Made by a program: the position numbers and the translations under genes. Positions 9,406-21,797 of a DNA stretch of 64,000 nucleotides are shown here, one piece after another. How positions within the stretch are numbered: the first letter of the stretch is position 1; each line of letters starts with the position of its first letter. The notes beneath the pieces were generated by a model. That model was not told the origin of the DNA. It searched no databases and was given only the letters and a program-made list of their open reading frames with translations. This DNA comes from Gonapodya sp. JEL0774 (lineage: Eukaryota > Monoblepharomycota > Monoblepharidomycetes > Monoblepharidales > Gonapodyaceae), in the NCBI GenBank assembly GCA_027604505.1, contig JADIIX010000009.1, positions 89,746-153,745 on the forward strand, in the 5' to 3' direction.

Positions 9406-12400
9406 ATGGATATTCGACGGTTTTTCGCACCGGCAGGTGGTGTAGCTAAAAAGGACCGGAGCGATGGCGGTTCTCAAGATCAGGTGCTTGATTGGTGGAA
9501 CGTCCCCACTTGTATTGTCTGATTCACATCTGATTCGACTCCGGCGCCGTCTAAATGCACGTAATACCAATACGAACACTGATTGCGTGCGCTCTGCCTA
9601 TGACTTCGCGCCTTTGAAACAAATCATTGAATGGTGGATGGGCACAAAATCGTACACTTGGATAGAAGAAGCCAAAGGAAGGAGGTGTCAAAAAAGGATC
9701 AAAAAAGAGCTCGAGGATTGTGTCTGGTAAGTTGTGACAATTCATGTGCGGCGATGTCAACTCAGGGTATACACTTTTGCGAAACCTTCACTGAAGATGA
9801 CGATTCGGACGTGGAACACACCCCCAAGTACGGCCAATGGTCGAAGCCATATAATAAGAAGATATTCTGTGCACTCCAGACTCATATTTTCCGGTTTCTC
9901 CGCACCGACTTTCAATTATCGCAGGAATGGAGTTCCGAGTAACCAAGGGAAGAAACGGGCAGCGGACGATGAGGAATTTGTCGGACCCCCGTGAGTTGGA
10001 AGTGCCCTACGAGTGTGCCTGACGTACGGTCACTTTTGTTCCATAGCGCCAAGAAAGTGAAGACACCCACCAAGAAGGAGCAGCTCGAGGTGGTAGATCC
10101 GGGCGCCTTCTTCAATTCAAAAGCGCCAATAACAAAGACTGGAACGATGCAAGATAAAGTTGGTTATCAATTTTCAGTTCGAATATTGTGTCATTATTTG
10201 GTCAACGCCTTCCTCCTGAACCTCACTCAGACACAGAGTTCCAAGGAGGCACCACCTTCCCCCTTATCTTTCTCTTCTAAGCAAACGCCAGCATCTGACT
10301 CTGTCGCACCTATTGACCTAGACGTTGATCTTGCAACAGATGATGTTGACGTCATGGAAGACATCACAAGCACTCAACCAACCAAGGTGGAAGTATCCTT
10401 GAAGCAAAAGAAGGACGAGACGGTGGTGGAAACGAAACCATCTATACTACCCGTGACACCCAAGAAGTCTCCGGCGAAGTCAATCAAACCCCCGATACCC
10501 GACCTCCCACGGTCCCCATGGGCAAAGCCTCCGGTGACACCTGTGTCGACATTGGCTGGCGTTCAAACGTCTCAGGGCAGTCAAGAGGAGCACAAGGGTG
10601 AGAGCGAGAAATCAGTCAGTGCATCTGGACCGAGCCGGAAGCAGGGGTGAGTCATATGGCTGGTGTGTCCGCACAGTAGTGAGCTTTCCTCCTTATCCGG
10701 GATTCAGGTTCTACGCATACAAGAACCGTGCAGGACCGAGCTCTTTGGGCTCGAAAGAAGTTCCTTCCGGGGCGGAAAATTGTCTATGGGGACTAACGTT
10801 TGTGTTCACAGGAGAGCTAAGCTCCATTTCACGGGATGACGCAAAAGACCTAGTTAAGAGACATGGAGCGTGAGTTGCTTGTCATTAATTCCGCTCGCTA
10901 CAAGCCGCAACAGTATTTTCTGAGGGTTTCCGTGCAACAGCAAAGTCACGGACGCTGTTTCTGGCAAGACAAGCTACCTTGTCGTTGGTGAGGACGCGGG
11001 TGAGAAGAAGACCGAGGAAGCTCGCACGAAGGGCGTTAAGCTGATCGACGAAGACGGTCTTTTCGACCTGGTCCGAAAACTTCCGAGCAAGGGAGCTTTT
11101 CCAGAAGAAGGTTCCACGACCAAAGGTAAAGGAAAGGCTGCAGGAAAGAAAAAAGAGCTTTCGCAGCAAGTGCAACATACGGGTAGGGAATCTACTCCGC
11201 AGAAACCTGGCTTGGACCTGGCAGCAATGCTGTGGACAGACAAGTGGGCTCCGAAGAGATCGGAAGATGTCATTGGGAATAAAAAAGGAGTAGATACGCT
11301 CAAGAGCTGGTTGAAACATTGGTGAGCGGGTGCGATGAACAAGTTATGGGAACTGGAATGTTCATCGAAGTCGTCTGAAGGGAACAAAACCGCCAGGCCG
11401 GTTTCCCAGGCAAGTCTAAGGACTCAACTTCGCAGTACCGCGCTGTATTAGTATCGGGGCCACCAGGTATTGGCAAGACAACTGCAGCACACATCGCTGT
11501 TCGGGAAGAAGGCTACGAGCCCATTGAATTTAACGCCAGCGACACAAGGAGTAAGAAAGGATTGAAGGTTCGTTGCGATCATCTTACATTCTACTCAATC
11601 CGATGCCCGTTCACGCTACACCGAAATTTTTTGAAAGGATCGCGTTTCGGAGATTGTTGGATCACATGTCTTGTCGGAGTATTGGCACCTTGGCACAACA
11701 GGTGCAAAACCGGTGCGTGTAAGCAATTTGAGATAACAACTCCCATACTGGAGACACCCCTGTCATTTGCATGTAGACTGCCACAGGCGCCGGCAGCTCC
11801 GGCCCGAAGCAGGTGCTCATCATGGACGAAGTCGATGGGATGTCCGGTGGTGATCGTGGTGGAACTCAAGAGTTAATTCTACTGATCAAAAAGACAAAGG
11901 TCAGTCAGTTGAAACCCGTTTTGAAATGGATTTCAGGGCTTCGAGCTTGGTCATAATCTTTAGATCCCCATCATCTGCATCTGCAATGATCGGCAGTCCA
12001 CAAAAGTAAAGTCTTTGGTGAATTATTGCTTGGATCTGAGATTTCGCCGGTAAGCCCCGATATGCAATTCAGCGGCAGTCTGCTAGCTTATGTTTTGACT
12101 GCAAAGACCGGAGGCAAATGCTATTGCAAAGCGTATGCTGCAAATATGTCAAGCGTGAGTGATTCGCCTGATACTCGCTTTTGCCATATGAAACGCATGT
12201 GTTCACATTCTTTCCGTCTTCCAGAGAGGGACTTCAAGTCCAAGTCAACACTCTCGAAGAGCTCGCTAAACTTGCCCAAAATGATGTTCGGCAAGTTATC
12301 AATCAACTTTCCACATATCGATTGGCCTCCAACAAAATGACGTACGATGAAGGAAAGGCTGTGTAAGAGAATAGTTTGTCCCTATCGAAGTCCAATCTTG

Positions 12401-13869
12401 CGGACGTTTTGCTTTCGATTCGAACAGCGGAAAGTCGGCAGATCGCGGGTCTGTTGTGGAGCTCTCCCCGTTTACATTGACGGGGAATTTACTCAGCTAC
12501 CACAACTATGTGAACACAACACTTTCGGACAAAATTGATTACTATTTCATGAACTATGATCTGCTGCCTCTTATGATACAGGTTTGTACAAGTTGTGGGG
12601 GGCAAGCATGGTCCGCTCCTGAAAAGACACTTTTCTGTTCAAGGAAAACTACATCCGAACAACGCCAAACTCGGCCGCTGGGGTCGCTGGAGCACGAAAA
12701 GACCTCATGACGATCCAAGCGCTCTCGGAAGCTGCGGACTGTATCATCGCTGGTGACTTGCTTGGTTCGACAATGCGAAGGTGCTTTGACAGGTTTCGTT
12801 CTTCGTTGGCGCGTAACTCTCTTCAACTCTGGGGTTACTCATGTCCTGCAATTCCCTGTCGCTAGCATGAACAACTGGGGCTTGATGCCCGTGCATGCCG
12901 TTCTCTCCACTGTGTGTCCCGCATTCTGTGTAGCAGGTTTAGCACCTCAACCCGCATTCACGAGGTAAGAGCACCACAAATGAGATTATTGTGAATGTGC
13001 GTTTTCCAAACCCACACTTTGATATTTGATATGAAAAAGCGTTCTGGGAAATATGTCCAAAACCAGCAGAGCGTATCGTCAGCTGAAAGAGCTGCAAGTT
13101 CACACCCGCATGCACATTTCGTGCGACAAAAACGAATTTCGTGATTCCTATCTTCCTGCTTTTGTTCCAACCCTGTCCAAACCGTTGCTACAAGGGGGCA
13201 ATGTGAGATTTTGAGCGCAGTTCTGTGAATTTTTCTCTCCATTCAATGGGTCCCGTTTGCAGGATGGTATACCTCGTGTGATTGACCTTCTAGATGAGTA
13301 CTGGCTCACTAAGGACGATTGGGCGAGTATCATGGAACTCCATCTCGGAGAGGACGTCACCAAAGATATTCCCAGCGCGGTGAAAACACAATTCACCAAG
13401 GCGTGAGTTGACTCGCAGGAAAAACTACATCGATATCCTCGTTCTGCCGAATCGGCTGAAACTAAGATGATGACGTGGTGGACACGTAATATACTTCTCC
13501 ACATCAGCTACAACGGCTCCAACCACCCCATGCCCTTTCTAGTTTCGCCTCCAACAAAGTCCAAAGGAAAAGCAGAATCGAAGCCAGTTCGTTTATTCAC
13601 AGTGTTTTGTGTTATCCGTGGTATCTTCCGAAAACTCAACTTCTTCTGTTTTACACCAGGACTTTGAGGACGTCGTGGACAATGACGACAACATATCAGA
13701 AGAAGGCGCGAATGCAGATGGCGAGAATGATGGGGATGAGGGGGACGACATCGACGACATTAAACAAGACAGATATGTTGTCGCTCCGAAAAAGGGCGCA
13801 AAATCGATGCGTGGAGGAGCTGCGAGGAGTAGGGGTGGCGGTCGGGCTAGTAGTAGAGGGAAGAAGTGA
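9406..13869 (+). CDS. RFC1: Replication factor C large subunit
   Basis: Largest subunit of the clamp loader that places PCNA on primed DNA in the nucleus. It starts [12 protein letters not shown], the usual RFC1 N-terminus and a PIP-box-like motif. A basic, Pro/Ser-rich region follows, then a BRCT domain ([20 protein letters not shown] and, after an intron, [14 protein letters not shown]). The AAA+ module comes next: [19 protein letters not shown], Walker [12 protein letters not shown], the [11 protein letters not shown] motif, Walker [14 protein letters not shown], and the sensor region [14 protein letters not shown]. The C-terminal RFC1 domain follows, then a basic tail of RGG type ending [10 protein letters not shown]. 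Many short introns interrupt it, so exon joins beyond the motifs are approximate. SEC31 starts 115 bp downstream in the same direction. Confidence 0.95.
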
Positions 13870-13984
13870 GAACGAAGAGTCATTTGTTTACCCGCAGTGA
13901 GAATGTGCCATAATTTCGAGTGTAACACCACAGTTCTGTAACCGAAACAAGCGCTGGCGATTGAATTCCACTTTGTCCGCCAAA

Positions 13985-16900
13985 ATGAGGGTACGACATC
14001 TCGACAGAACCGCGACCTTTGCATGGTCGCCGGGGAATCACTTGCCTCTCATCGTTACCGGGACCGTTGCGGGTGCCTTGGATGCTTCTTTCAACACCGA
14101 GACTGAACTGGAGATTTTTGACCTCTCCCTGGGTGGGGAGGAAACACAGATGGAGAAATTGGGATCAAGTCCTGCACCTGCAAGGTATGCATGTTTCCGC
14201 CATCGTGTTTCTTCACCGATACGAGTGGCTTGAGGTAATTGCTCCCCCTGCACATTTGCAAGGTTCAACCGACTGGCATGGGGCAACTTCACAACAGAAG
14301 AAAAAACCTATGGTGTCATTGCGGGAGGTCTGGAAAATGGGGAGCTGGTGCTCTGGGACGCGAAAGCAGTCATTGAAGGCTCGCCCGACTCTCTCATTTT
14401 GAGAAACGCTGCGCATAGTGGACCCGTTCGTGGACTTGATTTTAATCCTTTTCTCCATTTGCTTGCGTCTGGTGGTGTTGATGGCGAGGTACGAATGTTC
14501 ACCATCTTGCGGCTCGCACAGCTGAATCCCATTTTCACGTGTATTGCAGGTAATCATCTGGGATCTCAACAACCCGTCGACACCGTATCATCCTGGGACG
14601 CGCTCACAACGCCTGGAAGACATTACGGCCGTTTCGTGGAATCGTCAGGTTGCGCACATTCTCGCGACAGCCTCGAACAATGGCTACTCGGTGGTATGGG
14701 ACCTAAAAAACAAGCGCGAGCTTATGCAGCTCGCTCATCCGGGCGGGCGGAAAGCCATCACTGGAATCACATGGAATCCCGATGTAGTAAGTTCTGTTGA
14801 GGGTCATTCGCACAAAACGAGAAAATCACAGTTACCCTGTTCAAGGCAACCCAAGTCATCACTGCATCGGATGACGATATCAATCCCGCTATTCACTTGT
14901 GGGATCTTCGAAATGCGCGAGCTCCGGAGAAGGTAAGACGCGGGAAGTTGTCATTGTCGGACGACGCTAAGCTTTGAAGAATAACTTCTTGCCTACTGCA
15001 GACACTCACTGGCCATACCAAAGGTATTCTCTCAGTAGCTTGGTGTCCTCGTGATACGGACCTCCTCGTCTCTTGTGGAAAGGATAATCGTACAATCGTC
15101 TGGAATCCCATGAAGGGTGAAATCCTGGGGGACTTGGACTTTTCTCAAAACTGGCCCTTCGATGTGCAATGGTGCCCGCGTAACCCAGACTTGCTAGCTA
15201 CATCGAGCTTCGACGGAAAGATTAAAGTTCATTCCATCCAGGGTACAGGCGAAACACAGGTTGCTGCTCCCCAAGACGCGGCTGTCCCAAATGACGACCC
15301 CTTTGCGCCTTCAAACATTTTCCAGACAGAGACCTCTGTTTCCTTTTCCCTTAAGCAACCTCCCAAGTGGATGCGACGGCCTTGCTCGGTTTCGTGGGGA
15401 TACGGTGGGAAGCTGGTTACCATCGAGAAAGGAGTGGTTTCTGTGAAGACTACCGCCACTGAAAACGATTTCGTCAACCGGGCGTCCCGGTTGGAGGAAG
15501 TCGTCAGCTCAGGAGACATATCGTCTTTCTCGCAGTTCTGTGATGAGCGTGTTGTTGGCGCCCAAGGGTCCGACGCCGACCGCGAAGTTTGGAAATTTTT
15601 GAAATTGCTGTTTGAGAAATCACCGAGGAAGAAAGTGACAGAGTACCTGGGCTTTGATGGATCTACAAAACCTAACCAGGACCTGCTCAAAATCTTGAAA
15701 AAATTGAAGCTGGTGGATGAAGGCGAGGCTCAGGCTAATGGGGGCATTGGACCCCCTACGAACTCAACCAAAGCAGACTCACCCACTGGTCAAAAGCCCA
15801 TCAATGGAGGGGCGTCCGATGGGGTTGACTCGTTCTTCTCTCAGGGTGGGGGAAAGGAGTTGGAGTTTGTGGCACAGGAACCACCGGAAGCCGCCGAGAG
15901 TCGACCTGATCCTCCTATTCCTTTTACACTATATCCGACCCCCTTTGATGAACTCATCAACGCAAGTTCCGGTGACAGCGATAAATCAGACGCGGTGGAT
16001 ACAATTGTCGCGCGTGCACTGGTTACGGGTGATTTCGAAACTGCAGTCCAGACCTGCCTTGCCGCCAATCGCCTCGCTGATGCATTGGCGCTTGCGGTGA
16101 GCGGTGGACCGGATCTGCTTACCAGGACGCGCAACCAGTATTTCCGCAGAGTCGCCTCCCAGCGAAGCTACTTACGCATCCTGGAATCGATTGTGGCAGG
16201 TGACTTGAGGAATGTTGTGGAAGTCGTCACCTTGGAAAATGATACCTGGCGAGATATTCTGGTATTAATCTGCACATATGCGAGAACGGACGACGTTTCT
16301 GACCTCGCTGGACTTCTAGGGAGGAGAATGGAATTGGAGGCCGAGAAAGCGATTCTTCAGAAGAAGGTTGCGGAATCAGAAAATAAGCAATTAGCCGCGA
16401 CCCTATGCTATTTGACTGCCGGCAATATGGAAAAGGTTCTCGAGATCTGGCTGCGGAAGGAAGCAGAAGAGGAGAAAGAACTGGTAGCGGCAGGGCGCAT
16501 TGCTAAGACAGTCAGCCAGTTTTCAGCGCACCTGGAGGCGCTTCTGGCATTCTCTGAGCGGATGGCAGTTTTCAGGAAAGCAATCAACTTCGTGGATCCC
16601 GAGCTTGTTACTCCACCAGCATCTGGATATTGGAAGTACCGACACCTCTACAGTAGTTATGCGGAATACGCGGAATGTGCTGTTGCACAAGGCAAGCCTG
16701 CCTCTGCTTGGCAGGCACTTTCCAATGTACCACTTGCATTCCGAGCATTTGCCACACCGCTCAGCTCGGCTGCCCCAAAAACGCCAGACCCAGTCGCTGT
16801 ACTCCGATATCGCTTGTACCGGCATGGAGGGCAGCGGGCGTTTGGGGGAACATCGGAGCCCGAGTTCCCATTCGAAACGAAGGACATCGCAGCTGCCGAA

Positions 16901-18344
16901 ATCCCATCCCCCTCTGAGCCAGTATCCGCAACCCCTATTGTCGCGGAGTATCCTGGGGCATCCAGGAGTGGGACGCCAATGGGGGCAGCGCAAACCGCCC
17001 CAAGTTTTTCACCCTACTACAACAATCAGCCGGCATACAATTCTCAACCAACCGCGGCTTACTCTGGGTATCAGCCGTACCAACCGTACGCTTCCACTGG
17101 AGCTCCAGTTTACGCGTACCCTGGAGCAACAGGGGGTTACGCGCCTGCCGCACCACCCCCTATGCCAGCATACAATGCAGCACCAATGGCGCCACCCCGT
17201 TCTGGTGGTTTTGTACCCGCGCCTATTGCTGAAACGTCGGCTGCTACATCTCAAGCGTCGGCACAACCCATACAGCCGCCCCCTCCATCGCAGTATGCCC
17301 CTCCCAGTCCCCAGTCAATTCCCGCAAAGGCTTATCACGATCCTCCTCCAATTCCTGCACCAGCCACTCGTTTCGCGCCCGCTGCCGCCTCGAGACCTGG
17401 TGCACCGAGTCCCATTCCTGGACGCTCCACCCCTTCCGGACCCCCCCCTCCACCCCCCATGGGTGGGAACTTTTCACCTTCCACGAACCCTCCCTTCAGG
17501 AGACCTGGCTCCACAACTTTCAATCAGCCTTCGGCGGGTCCTTCTTTTGCTCCACAGCAAATACCTCCAGCGCAGGGTGGTCCTGGCGGTCCTCCCCAAC
17601 CGGCAGGCCCGCCTTTTGGGCCTCCCGGTTCCAGACCCCCTTCTCAAGCATCGCCGTACCATGGCTACCCAGGTGCAACTGGAAGCCCAATTCCCCCGAA
17701 CCCGATCGCGGGCACTTCGCAGCAACCTCACAACCAACCATCCCCGCCTTCGAAGCCCGCGACACCAACACAGCCAGAGTCTCGAAGACATCGTGAGTGG
17801 GACCTTAGCGCTTGTTTGTGGCAGAAGCCTCTTTCCAACTCCAGCGAATTTTAGCCGTTGGAGACAGAACGCACATTCCGATGGACCAACGGCCCATTGT
17901 TGACAGCCTCACACGAAATCTCGCAATTGCTCGCCAAGCTGGGGGTGTAAGTGTTGCTCGGGAAGAATTTGTGTCAGAGTGTTTGCACCAGTTCTTGATC
18001 AACCGTTGTGTGCGTTCCTCGTTAGCCTCAACACAAGCGGGTGCTGGACGACGCCGATAAAAAATTCGGTGCGTTTTTCGACCAATTGAACAATGGGGAT
18101 GTTAGGGAACCCTTGGCCAACAGGACACTCGAAATGGTAAAAGGTGTGTATCCAGTCAGTACCCATCGGTATACTGGGGATGTGTTTCACTGATTTCCTT
18201 GAACCCGTCTCTCCAGCTTTGGACGCCCGACAATTCGACGTGGTCATGAAGATACAGATGGAGCTCATGACGACAAACTTTGATGCGAGTTATTGGCTGA
18301 TCCCGGTGAAGAGGATGGTGGACGTTATAGCCAAGGCGCGCTAA
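13985..18344 (+). CDS. SEC31: COPII outer-coat protein Sec31
   Basis: Forms the outer cage of COPII vesicles with Sec13 at ER exit sites. The start is the ATG at 13985 (MRVRHLDRTATFAWSP, the typical Sec31 beginning). An N-terminal WD40 propeller spans several exons, with repeats such as HSGPVRGLDFNPFLHLLASG, DITAVSWNRQVAHILATAS and LTGHTKGILSVAWCPRDTDL. One large exon (about 15002-17792) carries the end of the propeller, the Sec13-binding blade, the alpha-solenoid (around VARALVTGDFETAVQTCLAA) and a long Pro/Gly/Ala-rich linker that in the family activates Sar1 GTPase with Sec23. The last exons encode an SRA1-like helical domain (MDQRPIVDSLTRNLAIARQA ... DASYWLIPVKRMVDVIAKAR). Total size is about 1,250-1,300 residues, normal for fungal Sec31. 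Confidence 0.95.
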
Positions 18345-18574
18345 CCGCGTGACTGGGTCCGGTGTGATGAGCAAGCTAGATCGCCAATTTCTGTAACCTG
18401 CTCAGCGAAAACGAGAACGTAAAGCCGATACTCCTGTTTTGAGATTCGGATCCGTATTTCGAATCATGTTGTCATGCAATACAATCGATCATCAAATTAC
18501 ATCAAACACTCCCGAGCAAACAAAACTCCAATCATTGCCCCATAATGCAACAGTATTTTTACGTGTCGCGTCTC

Positions 18575-21356
18575 CTAGTCTTCCCCCTCATACCCGCTCG
18601 CCACCCCAGACCTGCCCATCTGCACCACAGCTGGCTCGTCGTCACCCAGCCTGGTCTCCAACCCCCGAAACGTCCGCTCTTCAAACCTGGATCCTATAGA
18701 CGCCACGAATTTAGAAACGGCCATGCGTGATGTGTCGCGGGTGACAAGGTCCGCAGAAGGGGTCAGGGTGGCAGATCCTGCGAGGAGCGAGGAGGAGGGT
18801 GCGGACGAGGCGGGGATAAACCCACCGCCACCGCCACCGTCGTCGCGTCTGGTCCGTTTCAAAACGCCCGAAACCAACGAGAAATGCGGGAGTTCCGACT
18901 CGGGTTCAGACTCGGGTTCGGCATCGGGATCCGCAGCACTCGATCGGCGTCTCTGGTCGCCAGAACCGTCACCACCCGTGTGCCCACCCGGGTCGATCCG
19001 TTCCCGCTCAGCCTCGGCCTCTGCCATGGCATTCCTTTTCCTCTCGAGTTGTCTCTCTGTTTTCGCCTCTCTCCGCTCCAACCTCGTCGCAACCCGGTCG
19101 ATGATACCTCTGACCCTCTCGAAATCCGTCGTCCAGGATCCCTGCTCCACGAAATTATCCGTCAATCTCAGCCTGTCCCCTTCCCCTTCCCTCACTTCCT
19201 CTCCTTGCTCCTCCTCCCCGCCACTCTCCCCTTCCCCACCCTCCACCCCCGCCAACGCCACCGCCACCTCCCCCGGCGTCACGACCGCCCTTCCCACCTC
19301 CTTCTCCTCCACCGCGATCGAGTTCTCCCCACACGCGCAGACGACAAAGCAGTCCACGTCGTGGTGGAGGTTGGCGAGCTTGGAGGGGGTAGGCCGCCCG
19401 AGGCTGAGGACGTAGTGCTTGCGACGAGCGGCGCGGAAGAGGCGGAGGAGGGAGGAGAGGAGGGGGAGTGAGTGGGCTGCAAAGGTGGGCCGGGTGGGGG
19501 TTGGTGGAGATGGTGGGTGGAGAGGGTGTACGGGGAACAGGGAATACGGAGAGCGCAATGGAACACAAGCGATTAAATGATGGCATAGTGGCCCTCCAAC
19601 TTTGGGCCACGGCACCAAAACGTCTCGTAGAACCCTGGGTGGGGCTACGAGGTTCCGATATCACTCAGGACGACCAACAGCACCGCCCTACACGATACCA
19701 ACCCAAATCCGCGCTCGCCTGTCTTGCGAACAACGTCTTCTGGCATCTCCCCTAGTACTTTTTCTTCAGCAATCAAATCATCGTCACCTGATCAAATTGA
19801 TCAAATCGGACGGCTATTCCTATCGTTTTTTAAACTGTTTTGATTATCATCATGTTTGTGAGGGAGATGCCAAATACGTTCTGCGGTCGCATGATGGAAA
19901 GAGACACCGAGTGGACATGCGTAGCAGTCTCGCGATATTCTCCCACTCCCCTTTTTCAACTCCCTCCACCTACACCCTATACCCATCACCCATGCCCCAA
20001 ACTCACCACTACCCGCCGCCCCCACCACGATTCCAAATGCGTCCGCGTCCCGTGCCCGTTGGACCGCACGGTACCGCCGTGCGAGGAGCCTGTTGACCGA
20101 GGGGGATTCGAGGCGGGGTGGCCCCGTGGGTGGGGAGTAGGAGGTAATCTGGGGTGGGGGTGAAAGCAGTGGTTGGAGATGGGTTGGAAAGTGGGAGGTC
20201 GGAACGGGCGGTGGGAAGATGATACTTACGGATGCTCGGGCGTTTTCCATGACGAGGTTGGTGAGGGAGAGGGATTCTGGGCCAATGTAAAATATTCGAG
20301 AGGTGGGGGGGAATGTGCGTTTGAGCGAGGTGGGTGCGAGTGGGGGTGCTGGTGCGGGTACGTGTGCTGGAAGGGTGGTCGAGGTAGTGGAGGACGATGA
20401 AGAGAGGGGTGTGGGGAGGCCGTATGCTGGAGGGACGGGGTAGGCTGTGACCGCGTGGCCCAGGGAGGTGAGGAGGGTGGAGAGGGGTCCTGTGGAAGGA
20501 AGAGGTGGGGGTGAGGAGAGGACGGTGACAACCCACAATGAGTACAGGAGACCTCGGGCTGCATCTTAAAAGAAGACACTGCTCCGCTATACGTACCGAG
20601 ATGGTGCTGGTATGCAACGTCGGCGAGGAGTGCGATGGAACCGTCGGTGGCCGAGTTGCCCGAGTCGCTCAAGGCTGGCACGTAGTGTGCGGTGAATTGG
20701 TCTGCGCAGAGTTGGAGGTCCAGATATTGCTTTCCAAACACGAAGAGGACCGGGGTGGCGGCGGGGCTGCTCCGGTTGTGTGGTTGGTACGGCACATGAA
20801 AACAAAAATCATTGTGAGGAAAATATACGAATTATCGTAATCCATGAAGAAAGCTGAAACGATTTACAAGAAGCAAAAGGACAAAAGACAAATGATAAAT
20901 GGATGAAAGAATAACGAATAATCACAGGCTGAGGCAAGCACGACCGTAATGGACAATCAAGTCAGCGTTGACGTGCTGTGCGGCAACCTCATCGACACAG
21001 CAAGAGCCGTAGGTAGAGTCAGCGAGGACAAAAAATTCTACATGAGAGGGAGATTGGGCCTTGAGAGATTGGACCACAAGGGAAGCATGAAGTAAGAGTT
21101 CGTCTGGAAACTGGAGGGCTATCTTGGGATGAAGGAGACGATTGCGGTCAGAGACGGAAGAAACGAGAGAGAGAATGGATCAGGGGGCAACACGAACCTT
21201 TGAGAAGTTTGAAAATTTGATGGTGTTGATTGTGCGATTCAACTCAAAAAATTGAGCAAATTCGACGGGATCCGAGAACGTGTGGTCAGATGAATGATTC
21301 GAGTCGAGTACAGGCAGAGCGTACAGCTCCTGTGGGTTGGACGAGAAGTCTGTCAT
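18575..21356 (-). CDS. DPH2: Diphthamide biosynthesis protein 2
   Basis: Partner of Dph1 in the Fe-S enzyme that starts diphthamide synthesis on elongation factor 2 in the cytosol. Exon 1 opens at the ATG at 21356 ([15 protein letters not shown]) and reaches [18 protein letters not shown]. After an intron comes [20 protein letters not shown] and the first cysteine motif [17 protein letters not shown], then [12 protein letters not shown]. Later exons give [56 protein letters not shown] and, after another intron, the C-terminal [20 protein letters not shown] with [11 protein letters not shown] and the [11 protein letters not shown] segment. A low-complexity acidic/Ser tail of some 230 residues ends at 18575. 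Pro/Ser-rich inserts make the protein longer than usual. The gene converges on SEC31 (230 bp between stops). Confidence 0.9.
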
Positions 21357-21797
21357 GTTGGTGCGGACTTTACTGAGTGCTGATGGGAAGAGAAGAATCG
21401 GGCTTGCTGTGGTCTCGCTGTGCCACGAAACTGAGGTACAAAAATAACTGACCGAGTGCCGGCCAGGCTGTTCCAGGTCTTGCTCCAAAATTTTAGGCCG
21501 GCTGGATTGTTTTAGGTCTTGTCCTCGACTCGCAATCGTTAAGTACTAAGATAGAGGCGAAGTGGTTGATTGTAGAGCGATGGTTCGAATCTCACAAGGA
21601 ACTGCTCTAGAAGAAAAGGGGGATACCTTCCCCCGGGAGTAGCGCAAACTCACTTCATCGTTTAAAAAATCTGACGTCGAGATGATCGAACGAGTTCGAG
21701 TCCGGAGAACAGAAGCAGCGAGACAATAGGTCAACTGCCACCAATATTGTGGCAAGATATTCGGGGTAGGCAGTCACCATGCCGAAGACCATCGCAG
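21357..21797. other. Intergenic, divergent region DPH2 / transcription-factor-like gene
   Basis: 440 bases between two divergent starts. I searched it for the six-cysteine cluster expected upstream of the downstream fungal regulator and found none in any plus frame. Two stretches (about 21587-21600 and 21691-21705) look like tRNA T-loop consensus, but their flanks do not pair. It presumably holds two promoters. Confidence 0.45.

Noticed and set aside
16500-17903. Long second frame inside SEC31
   Set aside because: It mirrors the Pro-rich linker of Sec31 in a shifted frame (His/Pro/Leu-rich). The composition is explained by the repetitive codons of the real frame.
18723-19664. Plus- and minus-strand frames overlapping the DPH2 tail
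   Set aside because: They arise from the biased Ser/Pro/Gly codons of the DPH2 coding sequence; they have no domain or splice support.
21580-21710. tRNA-like T-loop sequences (ggttcgaatc and gttcgagtcc)
   Set aside because: The bases flanking each loop do not form a five-pair T stem, and no acceptor, D or anticodon arms could be drawn.
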